64,000 bases of DNA, from assembly GCF_900105415.1 (NCBI RefSeq), contig NZ_FNSM01000001.1, positions 8,378,001 through 8,442,000 on the forward strand. Reading direction: 5' to 3'. Source of the DNA: Streptomyces sp. TLI_105 (GTDB lineage Bacteria; Actinomycetota; Actinomycetes; Streptomycetales; Streptomycetaceae). The notes under the pieces were generated by a model. The model was not told where the DNA came from and ran no database searches. It saw only the letters and a list, made by a program, of their open reading frames with translations. The position numbers and the translations under genes were made by a program. Every line of letters starts with the position of its first letter. Positions within the stretch are counted from its first letter, which is position 1. Shown one piece after another: positions 25,342 to 34,721 of the stretch.

Positions 25342-26543
25342 GGCAGCTCCACGCTCATCATGGTCGGGCCCCCGACGGGGCTGGTCATCCTGAAGGTTCC
25401 GTCCACGGACCGCACGCGCTGGGCGAGCCCCTTGAGACCGCTGCCCTTGGACGGATCGGCTCCGCCCGTACCGTCGTCGGCGATCACCACGCGCAGTATC
25501 CCGCCCAGCCGGGTGACCGTCACATCCGCCCGGGTCGCCTCCCGCGCGTGCTTGGCTGTGTTCGTCAGCGCCTCGGAGACCACGAAGTACGCGACCGCCT
25601 CGATGGCGGGGGTCGACCGCTGCGGCAGGTCCACCCGCAGCCGTACGGGCAGGGGAGCCCGGGCCGCGAGTCCGGACAGCGCCGCGTCCAGCCCCAGCTC
25701 GTCCAGTACGGCGGGATGCAGCCCGCGGACAAGCTGGTCGAGTTCCTCGATCGCCTCCTTCGCCTCCCGGTGGGCCGTGTCGATCACCTCCAGCGCCTCC
25801 GGAGGCAGATCCTTCAGCGTCGCCTTGGCCAGGCCCAGATTCAGTGCCAGCGACACCAGGCGCTGCTGAGCGCCGTCGTGCAGATTCCGCTCGATGCGCC
25901 GCCGTTCGGCATCCGCGGCGTCCACCGCCCCGGCCCGGCTCTCGGTGAGATCGGCCACCCGCCGCGCCAGGTCCTCGTTCGGGTCGGGTCCCAGCAGACC
26001 GGGGGCCAGGTGTGCCTCGAAGCGGACCAGGGCCGCGGCGAGGGCGGGGACGGCGGCGAGCACGGCGAGTCCGGCCAGGGTGACGTAGAACGCCTGGGTG
26101 GTGTAGCCGGGGTGCTCGATCCGCCACTGCCAGGGGACCGCCCAGATCCACACGTACACCGTGGCGGCGGCCAGGCCCGTCGACAGCGCGGCGAGCAGAA
26201 GCGTTTCGAGCCCGCCGAGCAGCAACCCCGCCAGACAGTGGTAGGCGAACTGCCGCCAGGGCCGCCGCCACCCCGGGCGAGCGATCTCGATGCCGAGCAG
26301 CCGCCGGAACCGCCGGCGTTGGGCCGAGGTCAGCGCCGGCACGGCCGACACCACCAGCACCAGGGCCAGCCCCAGGAGTATCGGCGCACTGCCGTCCCGC
26401 CCCGCGGCGATCTCCCAGACGAGGCCGTAGACCATGAACAACAGGAACCCCATGAGGAGATGCAGCGGCACCCCCAGGGCGACGAAGGAGATGTCGCGGG
26501 TCAGACGGCCGAGCGCACGTCGGGACGCGGGCGGGATCTTCAT
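25329..26543 (-). CDS. DesK-type sensor histidine kinase
   Basis: A 404-residue membrane kinase. About four to five hydrophobic segments lie in residues 17-175, so the sensor is within the membrane. The dimerisation/phosphoacceptor domain (HisKA_3) has its His near residue 222 in RRRIERNLHDGAQQRL. The ATPase domain has SEALTNTAKHA (N box) and DDGTGGADPSKGSGLKGLAQRV (G boxes). It phosphorylates the downstream regulator, with which it forms an operon. The signal is unknown; the arrangement resembles cell-envelope-sensing pairs. Confidence 0.9.
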   Translation of the reverse strand: MKIPPASRRALGRLTRDISFVALGVPLHLLMGFLLFMVYGLVWEIAAGRDGSAPILLGLALVLVVSAVPALTSAQRRRFRRLLGIEIARPGWRRPWRQFAYHCLAGLLLGGLETLLLAALSTGLAAATVYVWIWAVPWQWRIEHPGYTTQAFYVTLAGLAVLAAVPALAAALVRFEAHLAPGLLGPDPNEDLARRVADLTESRAGAVDAADAERRRIERNLHDGAQQRLVSLALNLGLAKATLKDLPPEALEVIDTAHREAKEAIEELDQLVRGLHPAVLDELGLDAALSGLAARAPLPVRLRVDLPQRSTPAIEAVAYFVVSEALTNTAKHAREATRADVTVTRLGGILRVVIADDGTGGADPSKGSGLKGLAQRVRSVDGTFRMTSPVGGPTMMSVELPCPT

Positions 26544-26719
26544 GATCCAACACTAGGCGCCGGGCGCCACGCCCTGCCATGAAGCCGCTGCCCGGAAGAG
26601 GGGTGCAACTAGTACCACCCCAGGACGGACAGTGGTGTTACCGACTTCCGCCGACGGAGATCGCAGGGTTGGTCACGAGCCCGACAGCCGGGTTCATGAC
26701 ACCGGAAGAGGCCTCCGCC

Positions 26720-27232
26720 ATGACCCTCATCGCCCCCACCCGCAGGTACTCCCCGGCCGGCTTCGCCCCCCGCGACTCCTCCCGCCCGACCCGCGCCGCC
26801 CGCTGGCAGGGACGCGTACTCATGGGCGCGGGCCTCGCTCTGCTGCCCTGGCTCGGCTACCTCGCTGCCACCCTCCCGCCCGCCGAGGCCGCGGCCTGGG
26901 TCACGCTCGACACCTTCGAAGCCGCCGCGCTGCTCGCCGCAGGCAGTCGCCTGCTGCACGGCGACAACCGTCACCGCGTGCCCGCGGCCGTCGCGGCGGT
27001 GCTGCTTGTCACCGACGCCTGCGTCGACCTCGCCACCGCCACCCCCGGCACGGAACTCGCCACCGCCGTCGTCATGGCCGTGGTCGCGGAGATCCCCCTC
27101 GCGGCCGTGTGCGCGATGCTCTCCGCACGCCCACGGCGCGGCGCTTGCCCGGCGGCCTCGTCGCCGCCGCTCTCGCCAGTACCCTCATCGGGCTCGACCG
27201 GTGACCACCAAGGCGCCCACCAGTCGCCATGA
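26720..27232 (+). CDS. Small membrane protein, unknown function
   Basis: From ATG 26720 the protein has 170 residues with about four hydrophobic segments (GAGLALLPWLGYLAATL, WVTLDTFEAAALLAAGS, VAAVLLVTDACVDLATA, ATAVVMAVVAEIPLAAVCAML). A second in-frame ATG at 26696 lies close to it. The Asp/Asn residues between helices 2 and 3 (LLHGDNRH) are a pattern seen in conserved Streptomyces membrane proteins of unknown role. The last about 30 residues are low-complexity Pro/Ser/Ala. It is divergent from the kinase operon. Confidence 0.65.
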   Translation: MTLIAPTRRYSPAGFAPRDSSRPTRAARWQGRVLMGAGLALLPWLGYLAATLPPAEAAAWVTLDTFEAAALLAAGSRLLHGDNRHRVPAAVAAVLLVTDACVDLATATPGTELATAVVMAVVAEIPLAAVCAMLSARPRRGACPAASSPPLSPVPSSGSTGDHQGAHQSP

Positions 27233-27400
27233 CCGGCGACTGGCGGACGGACCGGACGGGGACTGTTCCGAGGGGCGAGACGAGGACGTCATCGGCGCGG
27301 ACGAGCAGGAACCACTCGCCTCGTCCGCCCGTCCTCTCCACGGGGATTGCCACAGACTCCACACCCTTCCGCTCTTCACCACCGAGGTCCGAGGAGATCC

Positions 27401-28231
27401 ATGGTCGACACCGCCAACTCGCTGGCCACCCGCGTCCACGAACTGCTGGTGGCGCTCCTGACCGGTGGCGCCGACGCGAGGGTGCCGGGACAGGGGGCCT
27501 CGCCCGCCCGTGGGTTCCTCGGCGCCCCACCGAGCGTCGACGTCACCACGGGCTTCCACGACGTCGTCGCGCGCGCCACGACGCTCGGCCCCGAGGGTAC
27601 GTGGCTCGTCGCCGCGGGCCACGCGGGCCTCGGCGTCCTGGCCATCGCACGCGGACAGGCGGACCAGGGCCTCTTCCACCTCGACGCCGCGGTGACAGCC
27701 GGTTACAACGACTGCGTGACGTTCCACGCCGCCTCCATACGCCCGCTGCACCACGACCCCCGCTTCCGGGCCCTCTACCAGCGGATGCGCATCACCGCGG
27801 CCGACCTCGACGAGCTCTTCTGGCTGCACCAGGAAATGCAGCTCATGTCGCAGGACGCCAAGAGAGCGATGATCGACAACCTCGGCCGCCTCGACACCGG
27901 GGTGTCGCTGCTCCCGCAGGCCCCCATGCCGACCCGCGAACCGAACACCCCCGGCGTCCTGATCACCCGCATCGATCTCGCCGCGACCCAGACCGCGCTC
28001 CGACAGACCGCCCTGAAGCTGGACTTCCAGCGCAGCTCCGGCAACACCAGCCTCAGCCTCATCGACGACTCGTGGGACTACTCCCGTGCCAGGCACGACG
28101 CCTGGCACGCCGACGAGCTGGACTCCCGGCGCCTACGGGCCGCCGAGGCCCGGGCTTTCGTCGAACGCCCCGGCGCCGGCACCACGCTCACCCCCTGCCC
28201 GCCGCTGGGCTCGATCACGTACCCGGCCTGA
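27401..28231 (+). CDS. Hypothetical protein (unknown family)
   Basis: A 276-residue protein starting at ATG 27401 after GAGGAGATCC, a strong ribosome binding site. The middle (GTWLVAAGHAGLGVLAIARGQADQGLFHLDAAVTAGYNDCVTFHAASIRPLHHDPRFRALYQRMRI) resembles a single TPR-like helical hairpin ending in 'DPRF…LY'. No enzyme motif, signal peptide or membrane helix is visible. It lies alone, about 90 bp before the aldo/keto reductase gene. Confidence 0.75.
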   Translation: MVDTANSLATRVHELLVALLTGGADARVPGQGASPARGFLGAPPSVDVTTGFHDVVARATTLGPEGTWLVAAGHAGLGVLAIARGQADQGLFHLDAAVTAGYNDCVTFHAASIRPLHHDPRFRALYQRMRITAADLDELFWLHQEMQLMSQDAKRAMIDNLGRLDTGVSLLPQAPMPTREPNTPGVLITRIDLAATQTALRQTALKLDFQRSSGNTSLSLIDDSWDYSRARHDAWHADELDSRRLRAAEARAFVERPGAGTTLTPCPPLGSITYPA

Positions 28232-28255
28232 GGTATTCGGCGGAAGGTCGCCGGG

Positions 28256-28286
28256 TTGACTTGGAGTGCGCTCCAACGCCTAGCGT
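28256..28286 (+). promoter_or_regulatory. MerR-type promoter with 19-bp spacer
   Basis: A consensus -35 TTGACT (28256-28261) and a -10 TAGCGT (28281-28286) are separated by exactly 19 bp. The spacer contains the dyad TGGAG-TGCG-CTCCA (28262-28275). Over-long spacers with a central dyad are diagnostic of promoters activated by MerR-family regulators, which untwist the DNA. It drives the aldo/keto reductase gene 36 bp downstream. Confidence 0.75.
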
Positions 28287-28321
28287 CCTGAGCGATGATT
28301 CCGAGCTCAGGAGGCAGCAGC

Positions 28322-29308
28322 ATGACCGACGTTCCCACCCGACACCTGGGCGGCCTGGAGGTCTCCGCGCAGGGCCTGGGGTGCATGGGCATGAGCCACG
28401 GCTACGGCGCCACGGACGACGCGCAGTCCATCGCGACCCTGCATCATGCCCTCGACCTGGGGGTGACCTTCCTGGACACCGCCGACTTCTACGGTGCCGG
28501 GCACAACGAGGAGCTGATCGGGCGGGCCGTCGCCGGGCGTCGCGACGAGGTGGTGCTGGCCACGAAGTTCGGCTTCGCCAACCGCCTGGGCGAGCCCACC
28601 CGGGTCCGCGGCGACGCCGCGTACGTGCGGCAGGCGTGCGAGGCGTCGCTGCGCCGGCTCGGGGTCGACCACATCGATCTCTACTACCAGCACCGGGTCG
28701 ATCCGCAGGTGCCGATCGAGGAGACGGTCGGCGCGATGGCCGAACTCGTACAGGCCGGAAAGGTCCGCCACCTCGGGCTGTCCGAAGCCGGCGCGCACAC
28801 CGTCCGACGGGCGCACGCGGTGCACCCGATCGCCGCGCTGCAGAGCGAGTGGTCGCTGTGGACCCGCGACCTGGAGGCGGAGGTCGCCCCGGTCTGCCGC
28901 GAACTCGGCATCGGTCTGGTTCCGTTCTCCCCGCTCGGGCGCGGCTTCCTGACCGGCCAGTACAGCTCGGTCGAAGGGCTGGCCGAGACCGACGTGCGGC
29001 GCAGCCAGCCACGTTTCGCCGACGGCAACCTCGAACGAAACCTGTTGATCGTCGAGAAGCTGAACGAGCTCGCCGAGGCGAAGGGGGTCACCACCGGCCA
29101 GCTCGCCCTGGCCTGGGTGCAGCACCGGGGCGACGACGTGGTGCCGATCCCCGGCACCCGGCGACAGCGCTACCTGGAGGAGAACCTCGCGGCCCTGGCC
29201 ATCGAGCTGTCCGCCGACGACCTCGCCGCCATCGAGGCCGCCGCCCCGCCCGAGCGGGTCGCGGGCACCCGCTACGACGCCACCAGCCTCACCTTCGTCG
29301 ACAACTGA
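28322..29308 (+). CDS. Aldo/keto reductase
   Basis: A 328-residue NADPH-dependent reductase of the AKR11/12-like type. It starts at ATG 28322 after AGGAGG. The catalytic tetrad is visible: Asp and Tyr in FLDTADFYG (near residues 52-57), Lys in VLATKFGF and His in LYYQHRVD. The late [16 protein letters not shown] is the NADPH-phosphate-binding segment. It reduces aldehydes or ketones, often as a detoxification step. It stands behind a MerR-type promoter, so induction by electrophiles or redox stress is likely. Confidence 0.92.
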   Translation: MTDVPTRHLGGLEVSAQGLGCMGMSHGYGATDDAQSIATLHHALDLGVTFLDTADFYGAGHNEELIGRAVAGRRDEVVLATKFGFANRLGEPTRVRGDAAYVRQACEASLRRLGVDHIDLYYQHRVDPQVPIEETVGAMAELVQAGKVRHLGLSEAGAHTVRRAHAVHPIAALQSEWSLWTRDLEAEVAPVCRELGIGLVPFSPLGRGFLTGQYSSVEGLAETDVRRSQPRFADGNLERNLLIVEKLNELAEAKGVTTGQLALAWVQHRGDDVVPIPGTRRQRYLEENLAALAIELSADDLAAIEAAAPPERVAGTRYDATSLTFVDN

Positions 29309-29756
29309 GCCCGAGCGGCGGACCAGCGGCCGGGAACGCTCACGCGCACCTCGATCGACATGCTGCTGGAGCCTTGGCGGGCCTTCAGAGGTCTGATGCC
29401 CTGCCGCTCCCGGGGGCTTCCGGCGTGAGCCCGTACGGGAAGCGCAGCAGGGCGGCGACTCGCTCGATCGAAGGCACCGCCGCGCTGCTGCGTCTTGGGA
29501 ACGAAGGCATATGCGGGATGATGTCGAAGAATCTCAGGCGCCCTCTGCCCTTGCCGTGGTGGCGCAGGTCCTCAGGGAGGGTCGGGAGCTCGGCGGGCAT
29601 CGTGGGGTGTCCGGGACGGCGAACCCGCCGTGATCTTCGGCTGATCCCGGAGAACCGTCCTGATTCTCACCCTCACGGCCCTGAAACCCCTGCCCGAAGA
29701 CGCCCTCGCCCCGGCGGACAGCGCGCACATCGCCCTCACCCGCTACGGCAGCCGGC
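29309..29756. other. Intergenic region of about 450 bp with possible gene remnant
   Basis: No intact gene is seen. A plus-strand frame ending at 29766 (VLILTLTALKPLPEDALAPADSAHIALTRYGSRLTG and stop) has coding-like codon use but no start and no recognised family. It may be the 3' end of a lost gene. Confidence 0.35.
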
Positions 29757-30646
29757 TCACCGGCTGATCCGCCGCGGGACCGCCACCGCGAGAAGTTTGT
29801 CCGGATTGCGGATGGCGTAGAAATGGGTGATCCTCCCGTCGGCGATCTCGATCAGCAAGACGCCTTCCAGACGCTCCCCGCTGAGGACGAGGGCGGGCGC
29901 GTTGTTGCGGTTGACCCTCTCGATCCTCAGGTCCAGCAACCGCTCCAGGCGGAACAGGCTCATGAGGACCGCGGCCACCTTCTCCGCGCCGACCACCGGA
30001 CGGCGCGCCGCGGTGGCCTTGCCGCCGCTGTCGGCGGTCCAGGTGACGTCCGGCGCGAGCAGCGAGAGCAGCCCGTCCAGGTCGCCGGTGGCCGCCGCGG
30101 TCATGAACTGCTCGGTGATCCGCGCGGTCGTGGCGGCGTCGACGGGTTCGAAGCGCCTGCGCCGCGCCCGTACGTGCTCGCGAGCACGGTGCGCCACCTG
30201 ACGTACCGTCGGCACGGACTTTCCCACCGCTGTGGCGATGTCGCGGAACCCGAAGCCGAACACCTCGCGCAGCACCAACACCGCGCGCTCATCGGGGTGA
30301 GCGTTTCGAGCAGCACGAGCATCGCCATCGACACCGACTCGGCGAGCAGTACGTCGGCCGAGGCGTCGTCCTCATCGAGCAGCGACGGCTCGGGCAGCCA
30401 GGGGCCGACGTAGTCCTCGCGGCGGCGCGCGCTCGCCCGCGAGGCGTTGAGCGCCTGCCGGGTCACCAGCTGTGCCAGATACGACTTGGTGTCCCGCACC
30501 GTCGTGAGGTCCACTTCGGCCCACCGCGGATGGCTGTTCTGCAGCACGTCGTCGGATTCGGTCGCCGAGCCGAGGATCTCGTAGACGATCGTGAACAGCA
30601 GTGGCCGCAACAGGGTGAACCGCTCGGCGTGCTCGTCGGTGCTCAC
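29757..30646 (-). pseudogene. ECF41-type (SigJ-like) sigma factor with a frameshift
   Basis: The gene starts at GTG 30646 and reads a sigma-2 domain (FTLLRPLLFTIVYEILGSATESDDVLQ), then YVGPWLPEP, the motif typical of ECF41 sigma factors. After LLETLTP near 30290 one base is missing. The sigma-4 domain (VLVLREVFGFGFRDIATAVGKSVPTVRQ) and the SnoaL-like C-terminal domain with DSGGK and NPDKL continue in another frame to the stop at 29757. ECF41 factors use this C-terminal domain to control their own activity. Either a pseudogene or a sequencing error explains the single-base loss. Its start overlaps the stop of the upstream oxidoreductase gene (GTGA). Confidence 0.75.
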
Positions 30647-31539
30647 GGGGAGGTGACCTCCCCCGCGGAGGAGGTCGTCCCCGCGGAGGAGGCCGTTCCT
30701 GCGGAGGAGATCGCCCCTGCGGGGCGCGGGCCACCCTTGGGCCAGCCCATGGAGCCCGGCCTGTCCGCCTCGCGGCGGATCCGCTTCGCCACCACGAACT
30801 TGCAGGTCACCTCCTTGATCGCCGCACCCATGCGGCCGCCGATGTAGAGGTTCACCGCGGTGTCGTCCTTGCGGGCGAACTGTCGGAGGCCGGCGCGCCG
30901 GCCGAGGCTGACGCACGCCCCCGTGAAGGCCAGGTCGATCACCGCCGGCCCGGTCCCCGCGATACGGCTCAACACGGTGTCGGCCGCCTGCGCCCCGAGC
31001 GGCCCGGCGGCGCAGCCGCTCATCCGCAGCGGCTGTCCCGACGGCGCGGCGGCGTCGCCGGCCGTCACGATGCCGGTCAACCCGCCGCCGACCACGGTGA
31101 CCGGCGCATCGAGGGGCAACTCGTCCAACCTGGCGCGCAGCCGCTGCGCGGACTCGAGTTCAGCGATCGGCACCGCGTGCTCGACCGCGCCGGGCACCGA
31201 TGCCGGGGTCGCCCCGGTGCTGCCGACCGCGTAGATCACGTAGTCGTAGTCCAGTGCGCGCCCCGATGCCAGCCGTACCGTGCGGGCGGTGGTGCCGATG
31301 TACGCGGCACTGTCGGCGACCAGCTCGACGCCCTTGCCGAGCAGGGCGCCGTAGTCGATCGTGGCGTCGCCGGTACGGGCCGCGAACTGGTGCAGCCGGA
31401 TGCGTTCGACGAACTCCGGGCGCGGATTGACCAGAGTGATGTCGGCGTCGTCGCGCGCCCGCAGACGATTGGCCGCGAGCGTCCCGGCGTAACCGCCGCC
31501 GATGACCACGACCTTGTGGAGTGTGTTGTGTGCGCTCAT
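30643..31539 (-). CDS. NAD(P)/FAD-dependent oxidoreductase with internal deletion
   Basis: A 298-residue relative of NADH-dehydrogenase-type flavoproteins. It has the FAD motif VVVIGGGYAGTLAANRL at the N terminus and a second Rossmann motif VVGGGLTGI near residue 155. GLTGI is followed directly by VTAGDAAAPSGQPLRM, the second FAD motif that normally comes about 100 residues later, so most of the NAD(P) domain is missing in frame. The C-terminal tail contains three SSAG repeats from an 18-bp DNA repeat (30666-30721). It is the usual oxidoreductase partner of ECF41 sigma factors, and its stop overlaps the sigma start. It is unlikely to be active. Confidence 0.75.
   Translation of the reverse strand: MSAHNTLHKVVVIGGGYAGTLAANRLRARDDADITLVNPRPEFVERIRLHQFAARTGDATIDYGALLGKGVELVADSAAYIGTTARTVRLASGRALDYDYVIYAVGSTGATPASVPGAVEHAVPIAELESAQRLRARLDELPLDAPVTVVGGGLTGIVTAGDAAAPSGQPLRMSGCAAGPLGAQAADTVLSRIAGTGPAVIDLAFTGACVSLGRRAGLRQFARKDDTAVNLYIGGRMGAAIKEVTCKFVVAKRIRREADRPGSMGWPKGGPRPAGAISSAGTASSAGTTSSAGEVTSP
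30666..30721. repeat. Three imperfect 18-bp tandem repeats
   Basis: GAGGAGGTCGTCCCCGCG-like units repeat three times within the 3' end of the oxidoreductase gene and encode the SSAGT repeats of its C-terminal tail. They have no obvious function and probably arose by slippage. Confidence 0.65.
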
Positions 31540-31716
31540 GCCCTCAGGACACCGCTCATCGCCGAGACGTGACATCATGCGACGTGACGGGCGTCACATC
31601 GCTCATGCAGCGCGGACGTTCGGGATCATGAGGGGCGGCACAGGGCGATGGCACCGCCCAGTGCCGCGCCCGACAGGACCCGGGCGCTCGTCACGAACGC
31701 GCCCGGCCCGCCCGGT

Positions 31717-32097
31717 CTAGAACATGGTGTTGTCGTTCTTGGAGGTGGGCGGGACGACCTGGAGGACGTCCCAGTGCTCGACGATCTTGCCATCGGCGTC
31801 GAAGCGGAAGATGTCGATGCCGGCGTACTCCTCGTCGGGCCAGACCTGGTGGCAGTGCAGTACGACGTGGTCGCCCTCGGCGAAGGCGCGCTTGTACTCG
31901 ACGCGTTTGCCCGGGTACTCGGCGGCCATGCGCTCGAAGTAGTCGATGAAAGCCTGCTTGCCGTCACCGACGTGCGGGTTGTGCTGGACGTAGGTGGCGC
32001 CGACGTACCGGTCGACGGCTTCGGCGGGACGGCACTGGTTGAACATCAGGTCGTAGAACGCCTTGGCCGTGGCCTTGTTCTTCTCCGGGTCGCTCAT
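31717..32097 (-). CDS. SnoaL-like / NTF2-fold protein
   Basis: A 126-residue protein with the SnoaL cone-shaped fold pattern. [42 protein letters not shown] begins it, [12 protein letters not shown] and [21 protein letters not shown] follow. The 'YVQHNP' and 'IVEHWD' motifs are characteristic of the SnoaL/ester-cyclase group. Members are small-ligand enzymes or binders; the substrate is unknown. It is a single-gene unit between the decayed sigma operon and the MscS gene. Confidence 0.85.
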   Translation of the reverse strand: MSDPEKNKATAKAFYDLMFNQCRPAEAVDRYVGATYVQHNPHVGDGKQAFIDYFERMAAEYPGKRVEYKRAFAEGDHVVLHCHQVWPDEEYAGIDIFRFDADGKIVEHWDVLQVVPPTSKNDNTMF

Positions 32098-32164
32098 GAC
32101 GCCACCGTAGGTCCGCCGGCCGGGAGCGGCGCGGTGAGCGCGTCGAGCAGGTGGCGTACGCCCA

Positions 32165-33214
32165 TCAGGACGCTGGTGCGTCGGCCGCCGGGGCGGTGAT
32201 GATGCGGGGGAGGGCGGCGGGGTGTTCCCGTGTGAGCCAGGCCACGAGCTCCTCCCGGACGGCGCAGCGGGTCGTCCACAGGTCGTCGGCGTCCTTGGCG
32301 GTCACGAGGGCGCGCACGGTGATGCCGGTCGGGGAGGTGTCGGTGACGGCGAGGTCCCACGCCCGGCCGTCCCATCCGGGGCAGACGTCGAGGAACTCCC
32401 GCAGGTGCATGCGCATCAGCGCGACGGGTGTGGAGTGGTCGCAGTAGAGGAACACCGTCCCGGTCAGCTCGTTGCCGCCGCGCGACCAGTTCTCGAAGGG
32501 ACGGGAGGTGAAGTACGAGACGGGCAGGGTGACCCGGCGTTCGTCCCAGGTCCGGACGGTGAGGAAGGTGAGGGTCACCTCCTCCACGGTGCCCCACTCC
32601 CCGTCGACGACCACCGTGTCGCCGATGCGGACCATGTCGCCGAAGGCGATCTGGAAGCCGGCGAAGAGGTTCCCGAGGGTCGACTGCGCCGCGACGCCGG
32701 CGACGATGCCGATGACCCCGGCCGAGGCGAGCAGTGACGCGCCGAGTCCCCGGAAGGAGGGGAAGGTGACGAGAGCCAGGGCGGCGGCGATCACGCCGAT
32801 GACCACCGACACCACTCGGGTGAGCAGCGTGACCTGCGTACGGACGCGGCGCAGCCGTGCCGCGTTACGCGTGCGTCCGGCGTATCGCGCGTACGAGGAC
32901 TCGACGACGGCCGAGACGAAGCGGACCGTCAGCCAGGCACCGCCGCCTATCAGGCACAACAGGAGGATGTGGTCGAGCGCTTCGGCGTGGTCCAGGAGAG
33001 GGGGCCAGTCCGTCGCTCGGTACGACCACCGGAACACGGCACACAGCAGGACGACGTACAACGGTGTGCGACAGCGCCTCAACAGGCCCCAGAGCGGGGT
33101 GTCGGGGCGGTGCGCGTCCGCGTACCGCGCGAGAAGGTCCGCCGCCCGGCCGACGGTCAGGGCCGCCAGCATCGAGCCGCTGAGGACGATCGCCAGTCGA
33201 ACAAAGCTTTCCAT
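32165..33214 (-). CDS. MscS-family mechanosensitive ion channel
   Basis: A 349-residue protein with about four membrane segments before the MscS core. The pore-lining helix is the Gly/Ala-rich [38 protein letters not shown] (about residues 155-192). The beta domain with [35 protein letters not shown] is diagnostic. It opens on membrane tension to release solutes and protect against osmotic downshock. The N-terminal helices are more numerous than in E. coli MscS, as usual for the longer actinobacterial forms. Confidence 0.9.
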   Translation of the reverse strand: MESFVRLAIVLSGSMLAALTVGRAADLLARYADAHRPDTPLWGLLRRCRTPLYVVLLCAVFRWSYRATDWPPLLDHAEALDHILLLCLIGGGAWLTVRFVSAVVESSYARYAGRTRNAARLRRVRTQVTLLTRVVSVVIGVIAAALALVTFPSFRGLGASLLASAGVIGIVAGVAAQSTLGNLFAGFQIAFGDMVRIGDTVVVDGEWGTVEEVTLTFLTVRTWDERRVTLPVSYFTSRPFENWSRGGNELTGTVFLYCDHSTPVALMRMHLREFLDVCPGWDGRAWDLAVTDTSPTGITVRALVTAKDADDLWTTRCAVREELVAWLTREHPAALPRIITAPAADAPAS

Positions 33215-33395
33215 GGCTCCCCAGTCGACGAATGGAATCCGGTCGTCCTTCTCGCCTCACCGCCGGCCCGCCCGGCAAACACATCCCGCCGCCGTGGCGC
33301 CCGACGGGCCCGGCGGCGACCGCCGTCGCCGCCCGGGGGATGAGATCGGTGGGTCGGGGTAGCCGGAACCCGTCCGATCCGACAAGGGAGGAACC

Positions 33396-33620
33396 GTGGG
33401 TCTGGGAGTCTGCATCATCCTGATAGCCGTAGGAGCCATCCTCACGTTCGCGACCGACTGGCAGCTCGACGGGGTCAATCTCGACCTGGTGGGGCTGATC
33501 TTCATGGCAGTCGGCATCATCGGCACAGCCGTGTACACCAGCATCCTGCGCCGCCGCCGGATGGTCGTTCCCCCGGTCGCCCCGACGGTGACCGAGGACG
33601 ACCGCCGGGACCTTCTCTGA
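33396..33620 (+). CDS. Small membrane protein, DUF6458-like
   Basis: A 74-residue protein from GTG 33396, with two hydrophobic helices (GLGVCIILIAVGAILTFA and LDLVGLIFMAVGIIGTAVYTSIL) flanking DWQLDGVNL, the typical DUF6458 pattern. A short basic and acidic cytoplasmic tail (RRRRMVVPP…EDDRRDLL) follows. Function is unknown. AGGGAGGAACC precedes the start. Confidence 0.8.
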   Translation: MGLGVCIILIAVGAILTFATDWQLDGVNLDLVGLIFMAVGIIGTAVYTSILRRRRMVVPPVAPTVTEDDRRDLL

Positions 33621-34220
33621 GGCGGCGGCAGAACGAGTGGTCCGAGGGACCGCCGCGTCGGTCCACGCGGATCGCCGGCATGCGGGCGTCGCCCTCCTGC
33701 CCGGCCCGTGCGAGACCTGGGGGCATCGGGCACGTGCCCTGCCGGGCACGCGTCGTGCACACCTCGGTGCCGCCCCGCCCGTTCGTGGCCGATACCGCCC
33801 GCATGGGGAACACGACACCGTCCGGGTACGTCTCCGCGCCGCCCTGTGCGCCGTCGACCCGTGGTCCGCGCCGCACGCACTGAGGACCGACCGGCCCGGC
33901 CGCCTCGCCGAGGCGGTCGAGGGGCTGTACCGATCGGACACGGACAGGGCCGCCTTCGGCGCGTACCCCACCTGGCTCCTCAGGATCCCCGGCAAGCTTG
34001 GCGAGCCCGATGAGCCCGATGAGCCCGATGAGCCACCGCGCACTCGTACGCTTCACCGGACGCGACCCGCTCCTGCTGGAACGGGCAAGCTCCTGCCGGA
34101 ACGGGCAAGCGGGGCGGCGTACGCGACGGGCGTGCGCGCCGTCGGCCCGCCCTCCTCGAAGGCGTCCAGCACCGAGAAGAGCCGTCCCGTCACGCTCTCG
34201 CCCAGCGCCCCGCGCGCTCC
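33621..34220. other. Region without a supported gene
   Basis: About 600 bp with long overlapping frames on both strands but no recognised protein. The only marked structure is a 9-bp tandem repeat at 34003-34034. The following segment is a nitroreductase pseudogene, so this stretch may also be decayed DNA. Confidence 0.4.
34003..34034. repeat. Tandem GAGCCCGAT repeat, 3.5 copies
   Basis: The 9-bp unit GAGCCCGAT occurs three times in a row (34003-34029) with a partial fourth copy. In one plus-strand frame it would encode repeats of Glu-Pro-Asp. Confidence 0.8.
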
Positions 34221-34510
34221 TGTGAGGAGTGCGTCGACCTCGCCGTCCAGGCGCCGACCGGCCGCAACCGGCAGCGCCGGCCCTTCGTCATCGTCACCGC
34301 CCCGGCACGACGGGCCGTCCTGGTCGACCCTGGACGACCTGTGGCGGGCGAGCCCGGCTGTCCCGGAGGCCCACCAGCCGTTGCCCGCACGGGACGTGCG
34401 CCGGGCCGAGGTCGCACCGGGCGTGATGGAGCGGGTGTACCCGGGCGTCGGGCACCTGCACCGGCATCTGCACGAGGGTGCCCGCCTACGGCATCCGGCG
34501 ACGTGCTTCA
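34221..34510 (+). pseudogene. Nitroreductase-family remnant with frameshifts
   Basis: CVDLAVQAPTGRNRQRRPFVIVTAPARRAVL matches the N-terminal FMN-binding region of nitroreductases (the usual form is DLAxQAPTGxNxQ). The continuation DLWRASPAVPEAHQPLPARDVRRAEVAPGVMERV appears in a second frame, and HEVPAYGI in a third, so at least two shifts have occurred. No start codon precedes the match. It is a dead fragment of an FMN-dependent reductase gene. Confidence 0.6.
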
Positions 34511-34705
34511 GCCGTTTTCCGAGGCGCCGAGGACGGGCGCAGTGTCGGGCGGCGGCCGGTGTCCTGTCCGATCCGCCCCCAGTGCGGCCTTCGCCGCAGC
34601 GGTTTCCCGTTCGAGCCGTTCGGTCAGCAGGCGTATGCGAGCTTCTCGTTCTGCTCCGGTCAAGCCTGTGAGGCCCAGCCTGGCGTCACGTTCTTCCTGG
34701 GACAT
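34508..34705 (-). CDS. Small charged hypothetical protein
   Basis: A 65-residue protein starting at ATG 34705 after GAGGAGGAGCG, a very strong ribosome binding site. The sequence MSQEERDARLGLTGLTGAEREARIRLLTERLERETAAAKAAL is a highly charged predicted coiled coil, followed by a Pro-rich tail. No family was recognised. It overlaps the 3' end of the nitroreductase remnant on the other strand and follows the next minus-strand gene by 16 bp, so it is probably cotranscribed with it. Confidence 0.6.
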   Translation of the reverse strand: MSQEERDARLGLTGLTGAEREARIRLLTERLERETAAAKAALGADRTGHRPPPDTAPVLGASENG

Positions 34706-34721
34706 CGCTCCTCCTCATCGG

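Noticed and set aside
27229..29820. Very long plus-strand frame of 863 codons
   Set aside because: It runs antiphase across two genes with clear start sites and families (27401-28231 and the aldo/keto reductase); its translation is Arg/Pro/Gly-rich low complexity, a shadow frame.
33637..34671. Plus-strand frame of 344 codons
   Set aside because: No consistent protein; it contains a nitroreductase remnant in several frames and simple repeats.
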